DNA of 64,000 bases from an uncultured Acidimicrobiales bacterium (lineage in GTDB: Bacteria > Actinomycetota > Acidimicrobiia > Acidimicrobiales > SHLQ01). Every line of letters begins with the position of its first letter. Position 1 is the stretch's first letter. A program made the translations under genes and the position numbers. Below, piece by piece: positions 34,333 to 42,257 of this stretch. The DNA lies in contig CALHTF010000010.1 in NCBI GenBank assembly GCA_938038815.1, positions 17,179 through 81,178 on the forward strand, given 5' to 3'. The notes beneath the pieces are model-generated. The model was not told where the DNA came from, ran no database searches, and worked only from the letters and a program-made list of their open reading frames with translations.

Positions 34333-35846
34333 TCGGTTGGGTTGAGCTCTTCTAGTTCTTTGTTGGCGGTTTCTGGGTAGAAGAAGACCACGATGGCCAA
34401 CAGGACAGCTGGGCCGGCGGTAACCGCAAGGAACGCCGGGCCGAACGAACCCCAATGGTCCTTCAGGGCGCCGACCGTGATGAGGCCGATCGCGCTGCCA
34501 GCGACGCTAACCACGGTGACGATGCCGTTCATCCGGCCCCGTTCTCGGGTGCCAAAGAGTTCGGGGCCGTACACCCCGAGCGCCGGAACGGCCATGACAC
34601 CGATGTTGCTGCCGAGCGCCGCCATAACCCACATGGCGGGGCCGGAGAACGAAAAGCTCAGTGCCGAAAGCGACACGCCACCAATGATGGCGAGTGAGGC
34701 GATGAGCTTGCGGCCGTACGTGTCGGCGATCTTGCCGGCGATGAACACGCCGACACCGATGGTCGAGTTGGTCACGATCTGAAACAGCGAGATGCCACCG
34801 GTGGTGAACCCCAGTTCGTCCTTGAGAAAGTCGACCCGAAAGTTCGACGCCGGGGTACTAAAGATGGTGAAGAAGAAGCCACCGATCGCCAGCATGGCGA
34901 GGCGCTGATAGGCGAGCTTGCGCTGGGCCGGCGTGGGCTGGGTGGTCGGTTCGGCTCGCTCGAAGCGCTTCGTCTCGGGCAAGTGCCGGCCCGTCATCAT
35001 GATGAGTGGGATGAAGATCAGCGGAATCACGTAGATAAATCGCCAGCCGCTGCCGTCGGCGCCCGTGAACGGCAGGATCCAAATGACCATGCCCGAACCG
35101 AGCCCGGCCACCAGCGCCAAAACACCGGTGCCGTAGGCGCGACAGCCTGCGGGTAGCTCCTCCGCCGCCACGATGCCGATCAGGATCGCCATCGAGGTCG
35201 AGATTGCCCGAGCGCCGCCTTGGCTGCCGACCAACCACCAGATTCCGGGTACGAGGGCGCCGGTGGCCGACAAAATCGCCGCCCCGATCGCCGAACCCAA
35301 CAACAAAACCCGGCGGCCCCGTTTGTCGGCGGCCGCGGTGATGAACACCGAGATCAACACGCCAGCCCGCACGACGGCGGTCGCGGTGCCCTGTGTCGCC
35401 TCGGAAATGTCGAACTCATCGGAAGCGAACGAAATCGTCTGCGACAGTATCGACCCCATGTACCCAGCGAAGACCGACAACGAGCACAACAGGGCGAACA
35501 CCTTGGTGGCTCGGGCGTCGAGTCGTTGCGGTGGCGCCCACCAGGGCTGGCCCTGGTCGCGGCGGCGTTTGGCGATCGACCACTTGATAGGGAAGTGGGT
35601 CAGGAAGCGCCAGAACGGCACCGCCTCACGGTAGGTGATGGTCTCGGCTACGTCGAAGTGCCCAGCATCGGACTCGGTGACGGTAAGGCGTCGCTCGTAG
35701 TGCTCGAACGGCCCGTCGCCGAAACCAAAGACTTCGTCGTTGCCCTCCACGACGGCGGGCAGTTCGCCCACCATGTCGTCACGGGGGGTGCGAAGTTCGG
35801 CCAGGCCAGCGGCATCGACAGTATGAGCGACGCGAACAGATGTCAC
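34326..35846 (-). CDS. MFS transporter (metabolite/sugar porter type)
   Basis: 506-residue secondary transporter. About 95 cytosolic residues (acidic, then basic SIAKRRRDQGQPWW) precede twelve predicted membrane helices. The MFS loop motif DKRGRRVLLLGS follows helix 2, and RHLPETKRFER marks the central loop. The second half repeats the pattern with DTYGRKLIASLAIIGG and FGTRERGRMNGIV. Substrate unknown. GTG start 58 bases from the divergent murA start. The long N-terminal extension is unusual for MFS proteins and could be regulatory. Confidence 0.87.
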   Translation of the reverse strand: MTSVRVAHTVDAAGLAELRTPRDDMVGELPAVVEGNDEVFGFGDGPFEHYERRLTVTESDAGHFDVAETITYREAVPFWRFLTHFPIKWSIAKRRRDQGQPWWAPPQRLDARATKVFALLCSLSVFAGYMGSILSQTISFASDEFDISEATQGTATAVVRAGVLISVFITAAADKRGRRVLLLGSAIGAAILSATGALVPGIWWLVGSQGGARAISTSMAILIGIVAAEELPAGCRAYGTGVLALVAGLGSGMVIWILPFTGADGSGWRFIYVIPLIFIPLIMMTGRHLPETKRFERAEPTTQPTPAQRKLAYQRLAMLAIGGFFFTIFSTPASNFRVDFLKDELGFTTGGISLFQIVTNSTIGVGVFIAGKIADTYGRKLIASLAIIGGVSLSALSFSFSGPAMWVMAALGSNIGVMAVPALGVYGPELFGTRERGRMNGIVTVVSVAGSAIGLITVGALKDHWGSFGPAFLAVTAGPAVLLAIVVFFYPETANKELEELNPTDP

Positions 35847-35891
35847 AGAAGCTCCATCGGCACATGGTCACGAAGTTGTTGTCCGAGCGGC

Positions 35892-35897
35892 CATACT
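35892..35897 (+). promoter_or_regulatory. -10 hexamer CATACT, leaderless type
   Basis: CATACT is six bases before the murA GTG at 35904, within the 57-base divergent gap to the MFS gene. Confidence 0.5.
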
Positions 35898-35903
35898 TGT
35901 CGG

Positions 35904-37232
35904 GTGACTTCGGACCCCCAACCGCAGACCAGCCCGTCGGCCATCGACTCGTACACCTCGTTTCTCGTGCGCCCCTCGGGTCCGCTCAGCGGAACCGTCA
36001 ACATGTCGGGCGCCAAGAACTCGGTGCTCAAACTAATGGCGGCCACCTTGCTGGCCGAGGGCAGTTTCCGGCTCGACAACGTGCCCGAGATCACCGACGT
36101 GTTCATCATGGGCGAACTGCTGGCCACGATGGGCCTCGATGTCACCCATGGTCCTGGCACGGTCGATATCGTATGTCCTTCCGGGTGCTCAACGTTGGCT
36201 CCCTATGAGATCGTCGGTCGGATCCGAGCGTCGATCGTGGTGCTTGGCCCGCTGCTGGCCCGGTTCGGTGAAGCCAAAGTTGCGTTGCCCGGTGGCGACG
36301 ACTTCGGGTCGCGGCCGATCGACATGCACTTGCGGGGCCTCGAAGCCTTAGGCGCTACCTTCACGACCGAACACGGCTACGTGATCGGCAAGGCCGATCA
36401 CTTGATCGGTGCCGACATCCTGCTCGACTTCCCCAGCGTGGGCGCCACCGAGAACATCATGATGGCAGCGGTTCGGGCCAAGGGCCTGTCGACCATCGAC
36501 AACGCAGCCCGCGAACCCGAGATCTCCGATCTAGCCAACTTTCTCAACAGCATGGGCGCCAACATCACCGGCGCTGGCACATCGACCATCACGGTCGAGG
36601 GTGTCGATTCGCTCACGGCGGCCGACCACACCGTGGTGTCCGATCGCCTCGAAGCGGCCACCTACATGGCTGCTCTTGCCGCCGCCCACGGCGAGATCCG
36701 GTTGCAGGGTGCCGTGGCGTCGAACATGGACATGTTGTGCCAGAAGCTCTCCGCGATGGGCATGCAGCTGCTGCCCGACGACGAAGGCATCACCGCAATC
36801 GTCGATCGTCGGCTCACCTCGGTCGACGTATCGACCCTGCCGTACCCAGGCGTGGCCACCGACTACAAACCGATGGTGGTGTCGACCCTGGCGCTCGCCG
36901 ATGGCGTAGGAATCGTCACCGAAAACCTCTACGCCGGACGGTTCGCCTACGTCAGCGAACTGCAACGCATGGGCGCCGACATTCGTATCGATGGCCACCA
37001 CGCGGTGGTGCGAGGCGTCGAGCGCCTGTCGGGTGCACCCGTAAAGGCGCACGACATTCGGGCTGGCGCTTGCCTTGTGGTGGCTGCCCTCGCCGCCGAG
37101 GGCGAAACCCTGGTCACCGAAGCCCACCACATCGACCGGGGCTACACGAGCTTTGTCGAGAAACTGGCGGGCATCGGGGTATCGATCGAACGGGTCAGCC
37201 AAGACCGACGACGGTCGCGCTCGGGAAACTAG
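35904..37232 (+). CDS. murA: UDP-N-acetylglucosamine 1-carboxyvinyltransferase
   Basis: First committed enzyme of peptidoglycan synthesis: transfers enolpyruvate from PEP to UDP-GlcNAc. 442 residues. SGAKNSVLKLMAATLLAEG (about 31-49) holds the PEP-binding Lys. The active-site loop normally carries Cys or Asp about residue 115; here the local sequence is APYEIVGRIRASIVVLGPLL, in which the RIRASI context is conserved but the exact catalytic residue needs an alignment. GGDDFGSRPIDMHLRGLEALGA, ATENIMMAAV, TDYKPMVVSTLALADG and the HIDRGYTSF end are typical. Start GTG 35904 fits family length and the -10; the upstream open frame is antisense to the MFS gene. Confidence 0.93.
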   Translation: MTSDPQPQTSPSAIDSYTSFLVRPSGPLSGTVNMSGAKNSVLKLMAATLLAEGSFRLDNVPEITDVFIMGELLATMGLDVTHGPGTVDIVCPSGCSTLAPYEIVGRIRASIVVLGPLLARFGEAKVALPGGDDFGSRPIDMHLRGLEALGATFTTEHGYVIGKADHLIGADILLDFPSVGATENIMMAAVRAKGLSTIDNAAREPEISDLANFLNSMGANITGAGTSTITVEGVDSLTAADHTVVSDRLEAATYMAALAAAHGEIRLQGAVASNMDMLCQKLSAMGMQLLPDDEGITAIVDRRLTSVDVSTLPYPGVATDYKPMVVSTLALADGVGIVTENLYAGRFAYVSELQRMGADIRIDGHHAVVRGVERLSGAPVKAHDIRAGACLVVAALAAEGETLVTEAHHIDRGYTSFVEKLAGIGVSIERVSQDRRRSRSGN

Positions 37233-37388
37233 CTAGTCGCTCGACTGATCGGCATCGTTGAGGGCATTCGCCCGTCGATTGGCGAGCCAGAGCAGGCCGC
37301 CCACGATCAGTAGAGGCCCAGCGATCCACAAAATCTCGTCCCAACCGCCTTGGTGGGCAAAGACTGGCATAAGGCGGGCAACGATCAT
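37233..37388 (-). CDS. 51-residue predicted single-span membrane protein
   Basis: Short ORF starting MIVARLMPVFAHQGGWDEI with one hydrophobic helix (about residues 18-37, ILWIAGPLLIVGGLLWLA), then positively charged NRRAN and an acidic tail (DADQSSD). Its stop abuts the murA stop with no gap (murA TAG 37230-37232, this CTA 37233-37235), which is common for real convergent genes here. Codon use fits the genome. I do not recognise a family. AGG lies just before the ATG. It would be N-out/C-in by the positive-inside rule. Confidence 0.55.
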   Translation of the reverse strand: MIVARLMPVFAHQGGWDEILWIAGPLLIVGGLLWLANRRANALNDADQSSD

Positions 37389-37493
37389 CCTGGAATGAAT
37401 GGTACTAGTTCGACGTTTCCTCTTAGGCGTCCAGGTGCGACAATGGACCGGTACGCATCACGTTGGTGGTGCGGGGAAGTTTCTGAACCAGCA

Positions 37494-37817
37494 ATGAGAG
37501 AACAAGTCGAAAAAGTTATCGATGTGATCCGCCCGGCTATTCAGGCCGACAAGGGCGACATTGCGCTGCGTGACTTTAACGAGGAGACCGGTCAGGTGTA
37601 CGTCGAATTGTTCGGCGCCTGTGTGACGTGTCCCGCCTCGACCCAAACCCTCAAAGCCGGTGTCGAACGGATCCTCAAAGACCGGGTCGAGGGCATCACC
37701 GAGGTGATCCAGGTGGGCATCCCCGAGTCGGTGCTCGAAGACGACCTGGTCGACAACAATGCCAAGACGTCACCGCTGGTCGAGGACGATCTGCCCGAAA
37801 CCTCGGTCAGCCTCTAA
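37494..37817 (+). CDS. NifU-like scaffold domain protein
   Basis: 107-residue protein of the NifU C-terminal domain family, which carries a transient iron-sulfur cluster for delivery to apoproteins. VEKVIDVIRPAIQADKGDIAL starts the domain and GACVTCPAS supplies the CxxC cluster ligands. The C-terminal 25 residues are acidic. ATG 37494 is chosen because the domain starts there; an in-frame ATG at 37443 is possible. The usual GGDI is KGDI here. A single gene between the small membrane protein and the rhomboid gene. Confidence 0.88.
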   Translation: MREQVEKVIDVIRPAIQADKGDIALRDFNEETGQVYVELFGACVTCPASTQTLKAGVERILKDRVEGITEVIQVGIPESVLEDDLVDNNAKTSPLVEDDLPETSVSL

Positions 37818-37850
37818 ACCCGTTGCCGACGAGTAGTGCCCCGGCGCCGA

Positions 37851-37856
37851 TAGTTT
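37851..37856 (+). promoter_or_regulatory. -10 hexamer TAGTTT, leaderless type
   Basis: TAGTTT lies seven bases before the rhomboid GTG at 37864. Confidence 0.45.
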
Positions 37857-37863
37857 TGGTGTC

Positions 37864-38724
37864 GTGACCGAAAGTTTTGAACCAGCCGCAGGCGCCGCCG
37901 AGGCCGCCTGCTACCGCCACCCGGACCGCCGCGCCGGCGTGAAGTGCCAACGGTGCGGTAACGACATCTGCGGCTCGTGCATGACCACCGCGTCGGTTGG
38001 GTTCCATTGCCCGTCGTGCCTCAAGCGTGATGGTCAGCAGGTCATGAACCGCCAGAACGGCTTCGGCGCAGCGCAGCCGTATCTCACGATGGCGATCATC
38101 GCCGTCAATGCCCTTATCTTCCTCGCCCAGATGGCCGGCGCCAACACGCTCGAATCGGATTTCCTGCTCAACGTTGCACCGGTCGAGGGTGGCGGTGAAT
38201 GGTGGCGGATACTTACCAGCGGATTCCTGCACGGCGGGCTGATCCACATCGGCTTCAACATGTACCTGCTGTGGATGCTCGGCCAAAGCCTCGAACAACG
38301 CTTCGGTATCTTCACCTACGGAGCCACGTATTTGGCTGGCCTGCTCGGTGGATCGTTGGGCGCCATGCTGATCGAACCCACGGCATCGGTCGTGGGTGCA
38401 TCGGGAGCCGTGTTCGCCTTGATGGGGTTGGTAGCGGTCTTGCAGCGCAAGGGTGGCATCAACATTTGGCAATCGGGAATCGGTGGCCTGGTGTTGATCA
38501 ACATCATGTTCAGCTTCACTCCTGGAATCTCGCTGGGCGGCCACGCTGGTGGTCTCGTCGCTGGCGTGCTGAGCGGTGTGCTGCTCACCGAAGTCGTGCC
38601 CCGGCTCAACATCAAGTCGAAGTGGATCGAGACCGCCGTGATCTTGGCGCTCGTCGCCGTGCTGGCAATCGCCCTGCTACCGGCCCTCGACCGGGCCTGC
38701 GATATCTCGAACTTCTGTCGCTAG
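37864..38724 (+). CDS. Rhomboid-family intramembrane serine protease with N-terminal zinc-finger
   Basis: 286-residue membrane protease. An N-terminal B-box-like zinc finger (CYRHPDRRAGVKCQRC, CGSC, CPSC, residues about 14-52) precedes six predicted membrane helices. Catalytic Ser is in GASGAVFALMG (about 180) and His in GHAGGLVAGVL (about 230); LNVAPVEGGGEWWRILTSGFLHGG is the L1-loop region. This zinc-finger/rhomboid fusion is typical of actinobacteria. The stop shares the CTAG palindrome with the convergent kinase-like gene (38721-38724). Confidence 0.93.
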   Translation: MTESFEPAAGAAEAACYRHPDRRAGVKCQRCGNDICGSCMTTASVGFHCPSCLKRDGQQVMNRQNGFGAAQPYLTMAIIAVNALIFLAQMAGANTLESDFLLNVAPVEGGGEWWRILTSGFLHGGLIHIGFNMYLLWMLGQSLEQRFGIFTYGATYLAGLLGGSLGAMLIEPTASVVGASGAVFALMGLVAVLQRKGGINIWQSGIGGLVLINIMFSFTPGISLGGHAGGLVAGVLSGVLLTEVVPRLNIKSKWIETAVILALVAVLAIALLPALDRACDISNFCR

Positions 38725-39467
38725 ACCAGCGGCCAGGGGTACCGGCGGCCGGTGTCGTCGACGGGAAATTCGCCGTCGATCAACAGAGAGCGGCCGCGAG
38801 CTTTGAGTGCTTCGCGCTCGAACGGGTCGAGCAGCTTTTGCAGTGACTCGGGCAGATCGTTGTCGCAGAACTCTTCCAGGTCGACCACCAGGTCGGCCGG
38901 CAACGGTTCGCCGCCGAATTCCCAGATCACGGTGCGGAGTTTGAACTCGGCGTGAAAGGCCAGGCCGTTGTCGATCGCCCAGATTCGGCCCTCGTTACCG
39001 AGAAGACAGTGGCCTGATTTCCGGTCGGTGTTGTTGGCCAAAATGTCGAACACACAGATCTTCTTAAACGTGTCGATGTGTTCTTCGTCGTCTTGCAACG
39101 TGAAGTAGTGCTGCTCGAAATCCGACGGCATAAACAGCTGCAACGAGCCGATACCCGCCGGCCCTTCACGCAGCACGGTAGGAGGCACCACGTGCCAGCC
39201 GAGATGTTCGGCCAGCGCGAACGCGGCGACCTCTCGTTTGTAGAGCCCGTCGGGAAAATCCCAAAGCGGCTGTTCGCCCCGGTGTGGTTTGTAGATCGCC
39301 TGGGCCAGGGTTCCCCGGTGCTCGACATTCACCAAGAAGGTCATGTTCGAGCTGTACGGCATGCGGCCGAGCACTTCGAGTTCGCCGCCCCGCAACAAGG
39401 TCAATGCCTGGTTGGTAGGGATCGGGTCGCGCTCGATGAAGGGACTCTCGTCGGACGGCTCGCTCAT
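38721..39467 (-). CDS. SCO1664-family PI3/PI4-kinase-like protein
   Basis: 248-residue protein with a remote kinase fold. YKPHRGEQPLWDF (about 60-72) supplies a Lys, FDILANNTDRKSGHCLL the catalytic D-x4-N-x-D type loop and WAIDNGLAFH the metal-binding Asp. Such motifs are shared with HipA/PI4K/Fam20-type kinases. Substrate unknown. It is the third gene of a conserved actinobacterial trio (histidine phosphatase, DUF3090, this gene); a one-base gap separates it from DUF3090, implying coupled translation. Confidence 0.85.
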   Translation of the reverse strand: MSEPSDESPFIERDPIPTNQALTLLRGGELEVLGRMPYSSNMTFLVNVEHRGTLAQAIYKPHRGEQPLWDFPDGLYKREVAAFALAEHLGWHVVPPTVLREGPAGIGSLQLFMPSDFEQHYFTLQDDEEHIDTFKKICVFDILANNTDRKSGHCLLGNEGRIWAIDNGLAFHAEFKLRTVIWEFGGEPLPADLVVDLEEFCDNDLPESLQKLLDPFEREALKARGRSLLIDGEFPVDDTGRRYPWPLV

Positions 39468-39468
39468 T

Positions 39469-39960
39469 TCAGTTGTGGCATGGGCAGAAGTTCTCGGCCG
39501 GCTCCCACGGGCGAGAACAGTAGGGGCACGGCGGTCGGCCGGCTTCCATCAGGTCGCGAGCCTGGGTGATAAAGGCGCTGGCTTGGCCGCGGTCGATCGC
39601 AAACCGAAGGGTTGCGGCGCTGGCCTCGGAGTCGTCTTCGTCGTGGAGCTCTTGGGCCATGATCACAAAGTGGTCGACGTCTTTGTTGTAGTCGATGCCC
39701 ATACCGCCGACGATCCATTCGGCGACCACCGGTTCGACCAGGGCCTCGAGGTCGGGCACCGAGCGAATATCGACCGGTGGCAGATCGACCAACATGTTGG
39801 CGATGTAGTCGGCCAGGGCCGAAACCTGCTGCTTCTCGAGCCGGAAACTCACGACCGACGAGCCGTCTCGCACCTGTAAGTAGAAGGTGCGTTGGCCACG
39901 CGGGCCGACGGTTCCGGCGACGAAACCGGCAACCTCGTTGAAGTGGTAGGAGGGATTCAT
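39469..39960 (-). CDS. DUF3090 family protein
   Basis: 163-residue protein: SYHFNEVAGFVAGTVGPRGQRTFYLQ start, VSFRLEKQQVSALADYI, then RFAIDRGQASAFITQARDLM. The end holds a Cys cluster, CPYCSRPWEPAENFCPCHN, likely a small zinc ribbon. It always accompanies the SCO1664-type kinase-like protein in actinobacteria; its function is unknown. Middle gene of the trio, 9 bases after the phosphatase. Confidence 0.88.
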   Translation of the reverse strand: MNPSYHFNEVAGFVAGTVGPRGQRTFYLQVRDGSSVVSFRLEKQQVSALADYIANMLVDLPPVDIRSVPDLEALVEPVVAEWIVGGMGIDYNKDVDHFVIMAQELHDEDDSEASAATLRFAIDRGQASAFITQARDLMEAGRPPCPYCSRPWEPAENFCPCHN

Positions 39961-39969
39961 CGCTTGCGA

Positions 39970-40617
39970 TTACGACAGAGCGAGTGACGAGAGATCGTCG
40001 CCGGTCGAGTTGACGGTGAGCACCGCCGGACCTTCGGCGCCGTACAGAATCGCCGAGATCGAGCATGGTGATACGACGATCCGCTGAAACAGGTCGAGGT
40101 GGGTACCCATGGCGTCGGCGATCGCCGCCTTGATGGTGTCGGCGTGACTTACCGCAACGATGGTTTCGCCGGGGTGTTTGGCGGCCAGGTCGTGCAGTGC
40201 GCCGACCATGCGGGTCTGCATCTCGGGGAACGATTCGCCTTTGGGGAACCGAAAGCTGCTCGGGTATTTCTGCACGGCTTTCCACTCGGGAAGTTTGCGT
40301 AGATCGCTCAGCTTCTTGCCGGTCCAGTCGCCGAAGTCGGCTTCGATAATGCCAGGCGCGGTTCGGACCTTGCGCTTGAGGGCCTTGGCGATCGGCGCGG
40401 CGGTCTCTTGGGTGCGTTCCATCGGCGACGCGTACACCGCGGTGACCCGGTTGAGGGCGGCGATTCGTTCGGCCGCCTTGGTGGCCTGCTCGATGCCGAG
40501 ATCCGACAGGTGGAGACCCTTGGCCCGGCCCGGCAACTTGTCGCCGGTGGTTGGGGTTTTACCGTGTCGTACCAGCAGAACAAGGGTGGGTTTTTGGGGT
40601 GTCGATTTCTTCGCCAT
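39970..40617 (-). CDS. Histidine phosphatase, MSMEG_4193 type
   Basis: 215-residue member of the phosphoglycerate-mutase-like superfamily. LVRHGKTPTTG (about 13-23) gives the RHG motif whose His is phosphorylated; a second catalytic His is in AVSHADTIKAAIADAMG. EADFGDWTGKKLSDLRKLPEW is typical. It leads the conserved trio with DUF3090 and the kinase-like gene, so a phosphorylation/dephosphorylation pair can be inferred. Substrate unknown. Confidence 0.88.
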   Translation of the reverse strand: MAKKSTPQKPTLVLLVRHGKTPTTGDKLPGRAKGLHLSDLGIEQATKAAERIAALNRVTAVYASPMERTQETAAPIAKALKRKVRTAPGIIEADFGDWTGKKLSDLRKLPEWKAVQKYPSSFRFPKGESFPEMQTRMVGALHDLAAKHPGETIVAVSHADTIKAAIADAMGTHLDLFQRIVVSPCSISAILYGAEGPAVLTVNSTGDDLSSLALS

Positions 40618-40705
40618 GAAGAGCCAACGGTAGCCGGGTATGAGGAGCTGTACGACGGCGATCGGTGGAAAGTTTGGTGTGCTGAGCGCCTAGGGTTGGC
40701 GCCCG

Positions 40706-41374
40706 ATGGAGAGCCTGCAAACAATCGAAGACGAAGTGGTGAAGTGTCGGGCGTGTCCTCGGTTGGTCGAGTGGCGTGAACAGGTTGCTCGGGAGAAACG
40801 AGCCTCGTACCGCGACGACACGTACTGGGGGAAGGCGGTGCCCGGATTCGGCGACCCCGATGCCCACCTGCTGGTCGTCGGCCTTGCCCCAGCGGCCCAC
40901 GGAGCCAACCGGACCGGTCGGATGTTCACCGGCGACCGGTCGGGCGACTGGCTCTACCGGGCGTTGTACCGGGCGGGATATGCCAACCAACCCGAAAGCA
41001 CCGACATCGACGACGGCTTAGAGATCACTGGAGCGTTCATCACCTCGCCGGTGAAATGCGCCCCGCCGGCCAACAAGCCAGTCGCCGAAGAAAAGGCCAA
41101 TTGCAGCCCGTTCTTCCACCGCGAGATCGCGGCGCTACCGAACCTGAAGGTCATCATCGCCCTCGGTGGTATCGGCTACGCCGCTGTATGCAGCGAACTC
41201 GGAATCTCCCCGCGCCCCAAGTTCGGCCACGGTGTCGAGGTCCCGCTCGACGATGGCGTCACGTTGTTGTGTAGCTATCACGTGAGCCAGCAGAACACGT
41301 TTACTGGGCGCCTCACCGAGCCGATGCTCGACTCGGTTTTCGCTCGAGCCCGCGAACTGGGCGAGGGCGGCTAA
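40706..41374 (+). CDS. Uracil-DNA glycosylase, family 5 (UDGb type)
   Basis: DNA-repair glycosylase of 222 residues. Iron-sulfur ligands begin with CRACP (about 14-18). Motif A is VVGLAPAAHGANRTGRMFTGDRSGDWL, matching UDGb (GLAPA-HG-NRTGR), and motif B is SYHVSQQNTFTGRLT (His of the family 5 HxSxxN). UDGb lacks the Asp of families 1 and 4 and also removes hypoxanthine. TAGGGT lies nine bases before the ATG. Single gene, divergent from the phosphatase trio. Confidence 0.92.
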   Translation: MESLQTIEDEVVKCRACPRLVEWREQVAREKRASYRDDTYWGKAVPGFGDPDAHLLVVGLAPAAHGANRTGRMFTGDRSGDWLYRALYRAGYANQPESTDIDDGLEITGAFITSPVKCAPPANKPVAEEKANCSPFFHREIAALPNLKVIIALGGIGYAAVCSELGISPRPKFGHGVEVPLDDGVTLLCSYHVSQQNTFTGRLTEPMLDSVFARARELGEGG

Positions 41375-41460
41375 CCCAACGTGGGTCGACGAAGCTGGCA
41401 GACAAGTGGGGAGAATCGTATTCCCCGAGGATGCGATGGGCAGTACAGCTAGTAACGTTC

Positions 41461-41916
41461 ATGCTCGTGATTCGTCGTCTTCTCCCCATCGTGCTTTCGC
41501 TAGTTGTTTTGGCCACCGCGTGCGGTAATCCAGGAAACCCCGAGAGCTACTCCGACCAGCTCCGCGACTTCGATGGCGAGGAGCTCAGCGTCACCGAAGG
41601 TAACTACCGGGCGGGCTGCGAAGCGGCCAACGAAGAAGCCGGTATCTCCAACTCGAGCGCCTACTGCGAATGCACCTATGAGGCCTTCGCCGACAACGTG
41701 CCGTTCGAGATCTTCAAGGAGTACGACAAGCGAGTTAAAGACGGTGTCGACAACGGCACGGTCACCAAAGCCGACGACCTCTACGAGGTGTTCCAAGAGG
41801 TCTATGACTCCGAAGACTTCGATGCGTTCGGCGATTTCCGTAGCGAGATGAAAGCGCTCGAAGACAGCAGCGACGACACCCGAGCACTCGAAGAGTTGTT
41901 CAGCGCCTGTAGCTAA
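41461..41916 (+). CDS. Predicted small lipoprotein
   Basis: 151-residue exported protein: signal peptide (RRLLPIVLSLVVLATAC) with lipobox Cys near 20, then a very acidic helical domain with three further Cys (GCEAANEEAG, AYCECTY, FSACS). No family recognised; the spacing of Cys suggests a disulfide-bonded small domain. Start ATG 41461; upstream in-frame codons add only non-homologous sequence. Confidence 0.65.
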   Translation: MLVIRRLLPIVLSLVVLATACGNPGNPESYSDQLRDFDGEELSVTEGNYRAGCEAANEEAGISNSSAYCECTYEAFADNVPFEIFKEYDKRVKDGVDNGTVTKADDLYEVFQEVYDSEDFDAFGDFRSEMKALEDSSDDTRALEELFSACS

Positions 41917-41929
41917 CCGCTCGACCTGG

Positions 41930-42253
41930 CTAGTCGGACTCGGAACGTTCGCTAGCGATTACCCGATGCTCGGCCACCACCGTGTCGATGATGGTGCGCA
42001 GAACCGCCGAGACCAGGTCGGCGTCGAGGTTGTTTTCCGCCGCTAGTCGGCGAGCCTTTTCGTCGATCTGGCTTTCGCGGGTGGCGTCGATCGGTGGCAT
42101 TCCCAGGTCGGCCTTGAGCTGGCCAACCTCGCGTGTGACGTCGAACCGCTCGGCCAATAGCTTGACGAACCGATCGTCAATCTCGTCGATCGACCTGCGC
42201 AGATCGGCGAGGTAATCGCTGGGCGAAGGGGCGTTGCCGTCGTTGCGTTCCAC
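41930..42253 (-). CDS. Chorismate mutase, AroQ class
   Basis: 107-residue all-helical enzyme converting chorismate to prephenate. LRRSIDEIDDRFVKLLAERFDVTREVGQLKADLG holds the family helix 1 with its Arg and Lys, and RESQIDEKARRLAAEN the next active-site helix. GTG 42253 lies 4 bases after the FrhB-like stop, so both form one transcript. The link between these two functions is unclear. Confidence 0.85.
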   Translation of the reverse strand: MERNDGNAPSPSDYLADLRRSIDEIDDRFVKLLAERFDVTREVGQLKADLGMPPIDATRESQIDEKARRLAAENNLDADLVSAVLRTIIDTVVAEHRVIASERSESD

Positions 42254-42257
42254 GGGC

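Noticed and set aside
34149..34355. Small plus-strand ORF across the repeats before the transpeptidase gene
   Set aside because: It runs through three tandem repeats and two palindromes and into the MFS 3' end; no ribosome site.
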